Shown here one piece after another: positions 1 through 11,320 of a stretch of DNA of 64,000 nucleotides. The notes under the pieces are model-generated. The model was not told where the DNA came from. It saw nothing but the letters and a program-made list of their open reading frames with translations, and did no database searches. Each line of letters starts with the position of its first letter. Positions within the stretch are counted from its first letter, which is position 1. The stretch lies in contig NW_025062477.1 in NCBI RefSeq assembly GCF_000002995.4, positions 9,334,649-9,398,648 on the forward strand. Direction: 5' to 3'. This DNA is from Brugia malayi. Taxonomy: Eukaryota; Nematoda; Chromadorea; Rhabditida; Onchocercidae. The translations under genes were made by a program, and so were the position numbers.

Positions 1-36
1 CATCTTAGGTTTTCAATCTCTGTTCAAATCCCATTC

Positions 37-65
37 AAAAAAAAAAATATATATATATATATATA
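37..65. repeat. poly-A/(TA)n microsatellite
   Basis: A run of about 11 A followed by about nine TA units. It is a simple low-complexity repeat downstream of the NDUFB7 stop codon, with no sign of coding potential. Confidence 0.9.
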
Positions 66-318
66 CATAAATTTTTGTAACACTCCATAAAATGATCAGT
101 ATTCATGAAAATACAAATGAAATACAAGCTTCTATTTGTACTTCTCCTCGAAATGACTTCTCAATAACAAGTATAGCTGTAAACTCTAAATACCACTGGT
201 GATAAAACTGAGCAAATCAAAAAAATCGCAATATGAAGATTTTATTTGCTATATATATATACAAACAACACTACAAGAAATACGAATTACGAAAATGCTA
301 AAGCAATGAATAAAAATG

Positions 319-1078
319 TTATACTACTATTTTTCCCTCAACACTACTCGATTTTTCCTGGGCGGCTCTTTTACGAGAAGCTCGTTTCAATAACCGTCTT
401 TCTCGTTCGAATTCTTTCATCCTCAGGAGATGATCTTCATATTCACAATTCTGCCATCCGTGGTAATCATCTGTGCAGTAATAATGCGAAAAAGGAGCAT
501 ACTGTCGCTAAAATAAGGCGTTATATTACAAAAACTAATGGCTTTTGTTACAAAAAAATGCGCTAAATCAGTCATTACCACCAAGTTTATATTTTTTTGC
601 ATATTTCTTCATACATATATTAGTCTGCATTCTTTAAGGGGAAAAATGAAATGTGTTGCACTGCAAGTAAATTTACGAACAACCTATGTAATAAACTTTA
701 ACTAATTTAATATTAAATTCCCAAGGATTCTCAAATAGTGAAATATCGAATGCAGAAAGAAAAGGAAGGGTCACATGAGGTCATTCTGCATGCATTCATT
801 GAAGTTTCATTGCAAAAATCAGGGTGGTTTTAATCACAGTTCGATTAAGCCAAACGTATCATGACAACCTGGCATTTTTTGAGATTAATTAGTAAGTGAG
901 CACAGTAATCACGATCGCCGAATTCTAGTTTCCAGTGATCCATTTCCTCCCATGTTGCTTTCATTTCACGCGGTTTTCGTCCTTTAGGAAATCCATAGAA
1001 TGGGTCAAAAGTGGGAGGGCGATCCGTTCGAGGTGAGACTTCCGGATCTTCCAGTGATACAGATAACCGGGTACCCAT
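319..1078 (-). CDS. NDUFB7: NADH:ubiquinone oxidoreductase subunit B7 (complex I B18)
   Basis: Accessory subunit of mitochondrial complex I on the intermembrane-space side. Two exons, 1078..869 and 501..319, join in phase 0 to give 130 residues, close to the animal family length. The first intron base pair is GT (GTTGTC) and the acceptor is GCGACAG. Exon 1 carries the family signature DPFYGFPKGRKPREMKAT; exon 2 carries the basic tail LLRMKEFERERRLLKR. The twin CX9C motif expected of an intermembrane-space oxidative-folding substrate is complete: Cys59/Cys69 in exon 1 and Cys79/Cys89 in exon 2, with the intron falling between the two helices. The protein starts MGTRLS, a plausible N-myristoylation signal as known for this subunit. 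The exon 2 splice was placed by frame and by the CX9C spacing. Confidence 0.93.
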
Positions 1079-2950
1079 TCAGTCTTTTACCATTAACTGA
1101 AAAAAGGAGCCAGTGCAACAAAGAGAACATCTGATAGAATATCAACAAATCACACACAACAAACCAATGATTTAGCGGTACTACAAAGAAGTTTCACATT
1201 CTGTCCTTTATTCACCTAAAAATAAAAGATCAAATTTATCAAATTCAGAATTCAAATTCCAGAAATTCGTTAATCTCTTGCAAATCCAAATACGACCGTA
1301 ATGAAGAGAAATGAAAACTGTTGCAATACCGTGTTTGCTGATCATTGAGAGATGTATTGAATACTTCAGCATATCATCATAGAACAGTATCTTACATTAA
1401 TCGATATTTGTCCAATGGACTAAAGTGACAATATTGAAATTACTTTGCCTACAAGAATCAAGAACTACATGGTGCTCATCTGGTTGGTTTTCATTAGGAA
1501 ACTCTCAGTAACGGCTATCCATTTCCAGAAGCTTTAAGTCAAAACTTAGCTATGGCTTAGGGGTCGCGTCAAGTATCTCGTACTGTTCTACTTCAAATTA
1601 ACACACCTATTATATCGAAGAATTAACTTTAGCGATTTCGCTTGAGCCTATACTTACTCTAATGTGTCTGCAATGAGTGCAGTGGAGCAAGACAGTATGC
1701 TTGTGGTCGTTCATTCTCTTCTGACAGATGAATAAATTTATTATCAGACTACAATTATATCTACTCACCATTATCTCTGAATGGCATACTGCAAACATTT
1801 TCGCAGATACTGAATCAATACACGACTCTTTGATTTTCTTGTAATTGTGCATTCCCATATGAACAGAGAGGAAAAAGGACATAGTTTTTGGAATTTACAA
1901 CATCCAGTCGCAAAAAATCGTTGTCCTGTCATCATGAACATGAGACATGAACAGAAATAAAATGAACGATGCAAAACACATACAAATTTATAGTTTGTGT
2001 AAGCTAACACTCGCAAGATAACAAAAAATTAAGTGCCAGCCCAAGTGTGGAGTTACGTCTCGAAGTCATTACCATGTGGTCCATACAGGGGTCGATAATG
2101 GCCAGAGCAGCCAAAACCACATACCACTTCATTGTCACAATGCGACAGGTGAGGAAAGGGTAGGGAAGGCCACGTTGATAGAGACGATTTGCTACAACTT
2201 TCCACCTCATTGTGATGTAATGGCGGGATGAGTGATAGATCTGGAACTTTTGAGGAAGTTACTCCGTTATATTCCTTTGTATATTAGTAAAACAGGAGAT
2301 CGGATGTGGCTAGTTCAGTTGGACATCATTAATTTTATTTCGCGAGAAAGCTTGAAGTGTTGTTGGTTTTTTACCTGTTTGCTTAATTTAAAAGTTACTA
2401 GGACATCGAGATAATTGATATCTACCATCTATCCTTCCATTGATAGTTAATGCGACTTTGCATATAATTCCGAATTTTCACGTGAGCTACATTGCCATCT
2501 TGCCACAGTAGCACAGATAAACTTAAAATGTTGAGTGCTGAGACTTTTTACTTCCGATAGCTGAATGTCAAGGATGAGAGGGTGGGCGTCTAATCCATCT
2601 TTTGCATTTGGGAACAAATTTTCTAAAAAGGCGAATATCTGTAGCATACCTAGAGCTTCTATTTATGCACTTAGTTTTCTTGCAAGAGAAGTTGTCGTAA
2701 TTAAAATAAGCCCATTGTTTCATTATTTAGAATGGAATAGATTGAAGAATTGGAATTGATGACATAGAGACAGCGATACTGCATTGGACACAGGAGAAGT
2801 GTGTTCATATTATTCACAACATACTGAATGACCTTGCTATGTTGGATAATTATTTGAACGGGTCAACTAAAAAATCACATTTGCGGTCATTTTCGCTCCT
2901 TTGGATAGTCCTGATAAAAACATTAAATTTCAGAGCAACACCGAATAAAT
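1079..2950. other. Spacer between NDUFB7 and ADAM10, mostly unassigned
   Basis: About 1.9 kb between two divergent genes. It must hold both 5' regions. Apart from the weak two-exon minus-strand model described separately and an open minus-strand stretch around 2450-2640 that I could not place in any family, I see no conserved coding sequence, RNA gene or clear repeat. Confidence 0.5.
1815..2132 (-). CDS. Possible small secreted peptide (weak model)
   Basis: A two-exon minus-strand model, 2132..2073 and 1925..1815, gives about 56 residues. The start MKWYVVLAALAII looks like a short signal sequence. The donor reads ATG|GTAATG and the acceptor ATGACAG, and the frame stays open to a TGA. I do not recognise the product, the acceptor has a poor pyrimidine tract, and open frames of this length arise by chance in AT-rich DNA. 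It could equally be non-coding sequence or the 3' part of a longer gene. Confidence 0.18.
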
Positions 2951-3038
2951 GTTATATGTTTATTTCAGGTACTATGTTGTGGTATTTGTAAACTGCTTGA
3001 TTGTGTATTTATCCTTCTCGGGTGTCGATCCCAACAAT

Positions 3039-6000
3039 ATGTGTGTTGCTTCACTTTTATTCATCTCCAATATATTGCTTGGTGAGTAATCTTATGTCGT
3101 TGTTTCTTGTTTCGTGTTTAATTTGAATAATACACTATTAATGCAATAACGTAATAGTAGCAGTGATCTCAATCGTTCACATATTCATATGCTGCCAGAC
3201 ATTTTCTTTTTCAACTTTATTTCTGCTATCTAATGAATTTTCAGTAGATGGTTTAAGCAGGTTCGTAGATTGGTATGAAACACTTAGTTATGAACCATTG
3301 GCTGGTCGCAGGAAGCGATCACCTGATGGAATATATGCACCTCTTAGTCTTCAGTTCGCTTCACATAACAGGTATATGTAGCTGTCTATGTTCACTGAAT
3401 TAGTGATTAGCTGAATTTTTAATATGTTTTATTTAAATTTCTCAGCTTTGTTATAATCTTATGGGAATATTGCAGATCATTCCATTTAATTCTTCGTTCA
3501 TTGGATGAGAGTACCAGTGTGTTCAGCGATAATTTTATTTTTGATGTCGATGGGAAAGGCGAGCACATACCAATGCGAGATTTTTTAGTACACGGTCATG
3601 ATAAAAGTGGGCATTATACTTTGTTAAAGAGTTGGATCTGCTAGATTTAAAAAAAGATTTAACGATATGACTGAAGGAATAAATGCGTTATGAAGGAAAC
3701 ACATTTTTTTTTTTCTACTCTTCATAATGTCAGTTGGTTTTAGATGATCCAGAATCCACGTTGTATGGTTCATTTCGCGATGGAATATTTGATGGGCATA
3801 TAATTTATGGTAATGGAGAGTCTTATACCATAGACAAAATCGACCGGTATTTACATTGGAGGCATAGGCCAAAACATTTCCATTCCATTATTTATTCAGG
3901 TAGATTATTCCTGTTTGCTATATAAATTACTTTTAGTGAAATGCTATATATTTCTACCTCTTCAACACAGCATAGTTTGTAGTAGCTTTATAATTTATTT
4001 CAAAAATTATGGTGGTTATAGAATAAATACGGGAGTCATTTTTATTTGAATAATCTTTATGTAAATATTAATGAAGGGGAATCACGAATTCCGTATTGTT
4101 TTTCATTCATTTTTTAGATAATTCAATTAATTTTTGGAAACAAAGAAGGAAACGTTCATTGGTGGAAAACAATCAGAATTGTGGATTAGATTACACAACG
4201 CAGCAGAAAATGGAAATTCTGCAAAATAGTGTTATTTTCGAGGACGAAGAAAACGAGCAATCCTATCGAGACGGTGCATTTGATGAACGGTTATTGTTGT
4301 CACTTTACGCCAGACTTAAATTATTAGGAATGTTAATATAACATGAGATTTATAGAGCTTCTCAAGCAAATCATTGTTTATTGGGTTTATAATTTGGAAT
4401 ATTTTAGTTATATACTTGAGTCACGATTCAAACGATCTGCTGAAGAAAATGACATTAAAACAATTAATGGCAAACGGATTTATTCCGTCAGGTCAGAGAA
4501 ACTTGTTTATCATGTTGCAATTTTTTTGATTGAAGTAATCATATGTTATATCTGTGCTGTATCAGAACAATTTTAGCAAAATTGATCAGTTTTAGAGCAT
4601 GCTATGTCTACCTCCAAGCAGATCAGAAACTTTACCAACATGTTTATGAAAAAGAAGGAAATATGGATGACGTCAGGCATGTTCGGATGCATATTTTTAA
4701 TAGTGAAGCTTCAATTTGAATGTAAATTAATTTCCTTGTAAATTTGAAAAATAAAAACTCTATTTTTGAAGGACCAGGGAAGAGATTGCAAGTCTTTTTT
4801 ACAACCACATTAAGGCAGTGAATCAAATTTATGAAAGTACGAGCTTTGGTGGTATCAATGGCATTACATTTGTTATACAACGAATCTCGGTTTGTTTGAT
4901 TTTTTATTCGACTGCTTTTAAAAATATTAGTGATTTCTTTACTCCCATCTATCTTTTATGTTTATTAAATCTGAGTTTTTGTTGAAATTAAGTTTTTATA
5001 TAATTTTTTAGCTTTATACTCCAAGCACTTGTAAAGATGGCAAACCAAAAGGCGTATCTCAGGAAAATCCATTTTGTGAAGAAAATGTCGATGTGTCGAA
5101 TTATTTGAACCTTAATTCTCGCAAAAACCACTCTGATTTTTGCTTAGCTTATGCATTCACATTTCGCGACTTTGTAGGCGGTACTTTAGGCCTTGCTTGG
5201 GTAGCCAGTCCAAATCACAGTAAGTTCCTTTCATTAATATTACATTTCCTTAACCGTCTAATATTGATAAAAACATGTAAATATTTTATCTCTTTTACCA
5301 AAGCAAGAGCTCATTCGAGCTAGTCATAGTTAATGGAATTTGGGGTAACGAAGTATTTTCAGACACAGCTGGTGGTATATGCCAGCAATATACGAAGTAT
5401 AGCGAGGCTTCGAACTTTGTCTATCGTTCGCTCAATACAGGTATAATTACATTGGTAAATTATGGTAATCGTGTCCCCAATCGGGTGTCGCAGTTAACCC
5501 TAGCTCATGAAATCGGTCATAATTTTGGATCTCCGGTAAACTTTAATTTTTGTTGCATGTTTATTCCTTTTGTTTCTTTGTCTTTTTTTAACGATTTTGA
5601 AGCGCTATCTATTACGTTTGAAACTTTTAGCCTACAAATTTCAGAACTTCATATTTACTGGGTATCTTTGTAACTAAATAATGTTTTATGCTTATTTTTT
5701 TTTTTAATAATTTGTTTTTAGCACGATTATCCTCTGAATTGTCAGCCAGGATTACCAGATGGAAACTTCATTATGTTTGCTTCTGCAACTTCAGGGGATA
5801 AGAAGAATAATGCGCAGTTTTCAAACTGTTCAATAGCAAATATTACTTTGGTGCTTACTGAAGTACGCTTTGAAAACAAAATTCATATAACTGAATCATC
5901 TCGAAAGTTTTATCCGTTTTCTGTCTTGCAAAGACAGGTTAAAAAATAGCGAAATACGTCTCTAAAAGAAATATTGTAAAATGAAAAATCAGAAGGGGAA

Positions 6001-8402
6001 ATAACTCATATGAAAATTCAAATATGGATAGAATGAAATCGAAAAGGTTCTGCAACAACGACTTTAGGTTCTGCAACAACGACCAGTGGACAGCGAAGTT
6101 ACATTGCGAATAGGTGGCTTCGGTAATATAGGTGCTGGAAAGCGAAATTGCTTTAGAGGTATAATCTATTACTATGTTTTTTCTCTCAATTTTTCTTTTC
6201 GATGCTTTATAATAATGTATCCATATTGTTTATAGAAGCAAAATCTTCTTTTTGCGGAAATCAGGTAAAGGAACCCGGGGAAGATTGCGACTGTGGATAC
6301 AGTGCCGAAGACTGTCAAACAATGAAAGATAACTGCTGTAATCCTCGTCAATCTGGACCTGCGTCTCGCTGCAAACGTATTCATTCTGCTCAGTGTAGTC
6401 CGTCTGAAGGACCATGCTGCGACGCTTCCAGCTGTCAGCCATATGCTTCTAGAAAGTAAGCCAAATTATTTTGTTAGTGGCGAAACCAGCAAATATAAAA
6501 GAATAAAGTCAAAAGAAGTACGGGAATAAAGAAAACGAGGGAGTAAAGAAGTGAAGAAAGGTTATAAGTTGCATAAGATGGAAGAGTAGAACCAGAAAAA
6601 CTTATTTAATACTCAGTAGCATTCTTATTTTTAGAACATGTCGGGCAGAATCAGAATGTTTAAAACAACAGCAGTGCAACAGCGAAAGTCCAGAATGTCC
6701 ACCATCTGATCCCAAAGAAAATGGTCTACCATGCCAAGATTCGACAAAAGTTTGTAACGATGGTAATTGTAATGGCTCAGTCTGTGCACAGGTATTTTAC
6801 TTAGAAATGAATATTGCATTGTGAAAATAAGCCTTAATCTTACGTACGATCACTGAGAGACTCTTTAATATTTTAATAATATCAATCTTTTGTAAAATGT
6901 GTTGCAACTGTCTATTTGATCCAGGATATATACGCTGACTTAATTTTTGTATAGTCTATTTCATGCTTTACTAAATGTGTCAATGACCCGCACATTCTTA
7001 TCGGTGTATTGCTACAACGTACAGACATCTTGAGTCATCGTGTTACTATTCATGTTCGTTATTTCCAGAACATAACGAACATGAATAGTTTTGGAAATTA
7101 GGTGATATCGGCTCTGTTTATTATCTACATTAGCTTCTTATTTGTAAATATTTGTAGGTGGGACTGAAGGACTGTTTCCTGACAGTAGGATCACCAGAAC
7201 ATCTCTGTCATCTGGCCTGCGAAGATGAAAATGGAAGTCAGTTTCCTTCTTATTTCTTAACTAATTTTCGGAATTATCCTACAAAAAAATATTCCTTTTT
7301 CTTTCATTCAAAATATTGAAGCTTGAGCTTATGCGATATTATTGTTTTACAGCTTGCCGATCTAGTCTTACACTACCGCAGTTTGCTATTGGTAAATACA
7401 AACAATCTGGTCGAAAAAATAAACCTGGATTGATTCTTCTTCCTGGTTCTCCGTGCAACAACTACAAAGGTAATTTCTAATTTTTTATTATCTGTTCTAA
7501 TCTTCATTGCTTACATGGCGGTCAGAAAAGCCAACTATAATTCATATTGAAGGTTACTGCGATATCTTTCGCAAGTGTAGAAGTGTAGATGCTGATGGAC
7601 CTTTAGCACGTCTTAAAAATGTCATTTTTAATCCCAAAACATTATATGAAGTCAAATATTGGATTCAAGTAAGTATTTGAGTTCCATTCCTTTTTTTTTT
7701 TCAAATTTTGTATTATTTAATTTTTTCAAATTTTATATTATTTAAGTTTCCAATTTATATTATTTAATGATGATTCACTGGGACTTGAGGAATGTATTCC
7801 TTTCAATATGTATATCTTCAGGTTAACTGGTGGGCCGTTGTTCTTGGTGGTCTCGGTCTTCTGCTTTTCATGACACTGTTTATCAAAATCTGTGCTGTAC
7901 ATACTCCCAGTACTAATCCCAATAAAACTCCAGCCTTAAATATTTATGACACTCTCCGTCGTCCAAGGAACCTTATTCAACGTAAACATGGATGTGGAGC
8001 ACATCAGGCATAGCTATTTTTATTCGGTTTTTTTCTGAAGTGTTTAGAATGCTGGATAATTTGATTCTATTCGAAATTAAACATGAATAATTCAAGCACT
8101 GAGTCGGAAACTAATAAAGAACTAGTATTATTTTTAAGGTTGGTGGAGGTACTAGTGGACGACAAGCTGCAGGACACACAGAAAATAGTGAAAGAGTAAG
8201 CAGCCGTGCGGCATTCCAACCAACACCTTCAGCACCACCTTTACCACCTCCACCAACTAGCGTGCTCGTCATAGAACCACCGCCTCCCTATACGGCCGCT
8301 ATTCCGGGATCTTCCATTGCACTTGGCGGCCCAAAACGCGGCCATCGAAGAAATCGTAGGAGAAATGATGTCGAAATTCGAGCTAAAAATCGACGAAATT
8401 AA
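3039..8402 (+). CDS. sup-17: ADAM10-family metalloprotease (Kuzbanian/SUP-17 type)
   Basis: Membrane sheddase that makes the S2 cut of Notch in animals. Nineteen exons: 3039-3081, 3245-3371, 3476-3606, 3744-3899, 4118-4289, 4408-4491, 4596-4676, 4772-4889, 5012-5219, 5363-5535, 5722-5862, 6068-6158, 6236-6455, 6635-6791, 7158-7236, 7353-7469, 7553-7668, 7822-8007, 8139-8402; 887 residues, all phases close. Signal peptide at the start; prodomain ending at furin site RFKR (about 216-219); zinc site [11 protein letters not shown] (422-432) split over exons 10/11; Met-turn region [10 protein letters not shown]; disintegrin and Cys-rich domains; membrane segment about 741-761; long tail with proline-rich APPLPPPP and a PPPPY WW-ligand motif. 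Introns 7 and 18 need GC donors. The start was chosen as the ATG before the hydrophobic segment; the frame is open further upstream to an acceptor-like TTTCAG at 2968. Confidence 0.95.
6046..6083 (+). repeat. Short tandem duplication across a splice acceptor
   Basis: A 17-base segment beginning GGTTCTGCAACAACGAC occurs twice with period 21. The first copy lies at the end of ADAM10 intron 11 and the second begins at the first bases of exon 12; the acceptor TTTAG lies between them. The exon copy encodes VLQQR. Confidence 0.85.
7045..7089. repeat. Perfect 18-bp inverted repeat in ADAM10 intron 14
   Basis: Left arm 7045-7062 (ACTATTCATGTTCGTTAT) and right arm 7072-7089 are exact reverse complements around a 9-base spacer. 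It would form a strong hairpin in the pre-mRNA or a cruciform in DNA. It lies inside an intron and has no coding role. Confidence 0.9.
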
Positions 8403-9503
8403 TAGTGATAGTTTTAATTTAATAGTGCTCATTAATAATATCGAAGATGCTCTCTCGCCCTTTCATCGAATTCTAATATTTTTAAGATCTCTGCCCTACA
8501 ATTAAGCATTGGAAACGGTTCATTTTTGTTCTGCGTTTCAATTCTTTCTGTCATTATTGTGTTTCAGTTATAACGTATGCTGTTTAGTTGGTAGCTCACA
8601 TTTGATATTGATCATGTAGACATAAGATTATGGTTCTTGCAGTTTTTTTAAATCCGAAGATGAACAAAAGTTTATTCTGAGGAAGGAAAGAATTTTTTTT
8701 TTTGTTAGTGAATATTTGCTTTTGTTGGTATTTTTTGTGACGGAATTCAAACATCAAGGTTAATGGAGTCCGAAATAAGTTTTTCAGTATTTCATGTTTT
8801 AGACGGATCATTCTTAAATTATTTTTCAGCCGACATTCTTTGTATATGTAATTCTGAAACCCATTTTTGTCGTTTAGAACTGTGTACTATTCTGTAGGTT
8901 TAAGCTCAGGTTAAAAAGATGATCCTGTGATACTCATTCTTTTGATAAGTTTAGAAATGTGTTCATTTCGTACGAAAATGAGATTCCAAAATGCATATCA
9001 TTCAAGTGCTGTTTTAATTTTTTTTGAACAGGTAATCCCTTCTAATTTTTTAGATGTTGGTACTCTTAAAATGTTATGACAAAGTTGTCTTTCGTCGTAT
9101 ATTATTTTAAAAACGGTTTTCTTTCACTGCCCTCGCATCAGTTTCCTCTTTTTCATGCCTATTTTTACATTCCCTCCCGAAGTGCATCACTGTTCACGAT
9201 TGATGTTTTTCTTTTTTTGTTTTCCGTTATCAACGTTATTGTTTCTCTGTGGTGAAAATGTGCTCCTAACTATATTATGTGATGGTCTTCTCCTGACGTT
9301 GCCTTCATCCCATATGTAATTGATTACTTTCTTTTTTATGCTGCTTTTTTGTGTCTTTATCGGTGATTTTAAAATAATCAAGATAAGATGCTGTACGTAA
9401 ATCATATGGCGAAAACTGGAGCTCCAATTATTTGCATACAAAATAATCCAAAATTATATCTTTTGTTCTTGAAGTTAGGGTTTGTGATAGGTACGGGGGA
9501 ATA
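8403..9503. other. ADAM10 3' region and spacer
   Basis: About 1.1 kb after the ADAM10 stop codon. T-rich, with several AATAAA-like strings but no distinct one I can assign. No supported gene, RNA or repeat. Confidence 0.5.
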
Positions 9504-9926
9504 ATGAAAAGTGAAACCTGTTCTGGACAGCTGATTCAGTGTTTGAATCTTACTCGTTATTTTAGGTCTCCACTTTGTGATGTTTCCCTGTGTGTTTTAC
9601 ATGTGAAAAGATACAACTATGTAAAGTGCTTTCGGTGCATTGCATCTAGCAAACAATTTTATATGATTCATTTTGGCTTATCTGGTACTGTGTTAGGAAA
9701 AGATGTTCACCAGCTTTGCAATTTCTTTGCCATTACCGACACCTCCTTGTTGGAGGAAGATGAAGTCATAAATTTCATTGGTAAGGTATAGAGCGGTTTT
9801 CATAAATTAGTGCCTTGAATGTTTCATCATATCGTTGTTGAGAAGGTGGTATCGGTCAGCTGCGCGTTGAATTTTCCGGAGCTCTCACCGCCAGCACTAA
9901 TAATCGTAAACCAAGAAGGAAGTAAA
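9504..9926 (+). CDS. Hypothetical two-exon gene
   Basis: Exons 9504-9780 and 9847-9926 join in phase 1 (donor TTG|GTAAGG) to give about 118 residues. The end of exon 1 reads SLLEEDEVINFIG and exon 2 continues GIGQLRVEFSGALTAS and ends in a basic NNRKPRRK tail. The last exon is more GC-rich than its surroundings, which favours a real gene, but the acceptor TTGAGAAG is weak and I cannot name a family. The 5' half (Cys-rich, no domain seen) may include intron sequence. It lies in the same orientation as ADAM10 and MRPS27. Confidence 0.3.
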
Positions 9927-11237
9927 ACTAAGTTGGGAGTGGTATCTCAGAGTAATAATTATGTTTAACTAAGTATTCATCTTCGTTGCTTGTATTATGC
10001 GTGAAATAGACCTATTTTCCAAGACCTCGGGCTTCCGTTGTATCTAATATGCAGAATAGTTCTTTGGAAGTAGGATTTAAATAGAATTTACAGGTCTGAC
10101 CTATTTTTGAATCATGTTACATTTCAGCCACTTTAATTCAGATTTACTAATTGCCACATGATCTTTTCATAGAAGTATAAAGCATTGTCATCTTTTCTAT
10201 TCGAAATGAAACGCAAGCATGACAATCTAGATTTGGGAATAACGAAGGTGACATGAATTGAATATGTAGATAGGGAGACGTAAAGCGTTTATTTGGCGGC
10301 TATTATGGTTAAATAGCAAGCCTTTTAAACAGTGAAAAGAATTGGAAAAAAATTAACTGTTAGGTACTAGTCGATTATACCAACAGATTAGTTGTGAATC
10401 AGTTGGAGGTTAGCTGTGAATTGATTACCAAATTATTGCTTTAATGTGATTGTTTTCACAGTCTCCGTTCAATCGTAAGTTTATTAGCATTCTCAAACTA
10501 TATTAGATTGTTTTCACAGTTGTCGTTAAAATGTAGGTTTATTGTTAGCATTCACAAACTGTATCAGATTGTTTTATCAACTGAGAATACTGATGGTTTG
10601 GGGAAAGAGATAAAAATTATCCTCGATGTCTCTCGTTATGACTTGTGAATTTTATCTACTTTTTGTGCTTTGAACCCATCTTCATTTATCATCTCATTGC
10701 TTGTGAAATGTTAAAACATAATTGCTCTATCTTGACATTAATTTCTCTAGAAGATTTAGTAATGTTAAGTTCCATTGGCTGACCACGTATCTTTTTTAGC
10801 TGTAGAGTTTTATATCTTTCTAAACATCAGTCCTTCAAAATGGCCAACCATTAATCATTGCACATGTTTGGTTTTAATTTGATGATCTATTTTACAACTT
10901 TATTCCTGTTTTTATGTTAACTTACCTTTTGGAATAAAGACATAATTTCATTCGCAAAACGACTTCACATTCAACAGTTGCTTTACTGCTATATTATTAA
11001 AAATGAGCTTTAAATATGAATCATAGGGTTAAACAGAATGGATTGAAGAGGAGAACAAATATATAAACTTTTTCATTATATTTTCATTCTTCGTTTCAAG
11101 GGAGTTACATTTCATCTCTATTATGGAGCATGTTCTAGCAAAAGAGCAGCAACGGGAAGGTATTTCGATGTGTTGAAAGAGTCATAATCATTATGGGTGT
11201 TCTAACACTCGTGCACTGATCTGTGATTGATTATGCA
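9927..11237. other. Spacer with a degenerate tandem repeat
   Basis: Gene-free as far as I can see, apart from the tandem repeat at 10448-10585 reported separately. It ends at an acceptor-like TTATGCAG (11231-11238) that may be the 5' trans-splice site of MRPS27. Confidence 0.5.
10448..10585. repeat. Imperfect ~60-bp tandem repeat, 2.3 copies
   Basis: Units start with GATTGTTTTCACAG at 10448 and 10506 and a partial copy at 10567 (spacings 58 and 61). Each full unit also contains GTTTATT, AGCATT and CAAACT at matching places. No coding potential. Confidence 0.8.
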
Positions 11238-11320
11238 GTTGCTGTCAAAGTGTGTTGAACGTACTCCAGGTACTGAATAGCGGAGGTGAAACGATGTTGG
11301 TTGATTGCTTAGTGGTATTA

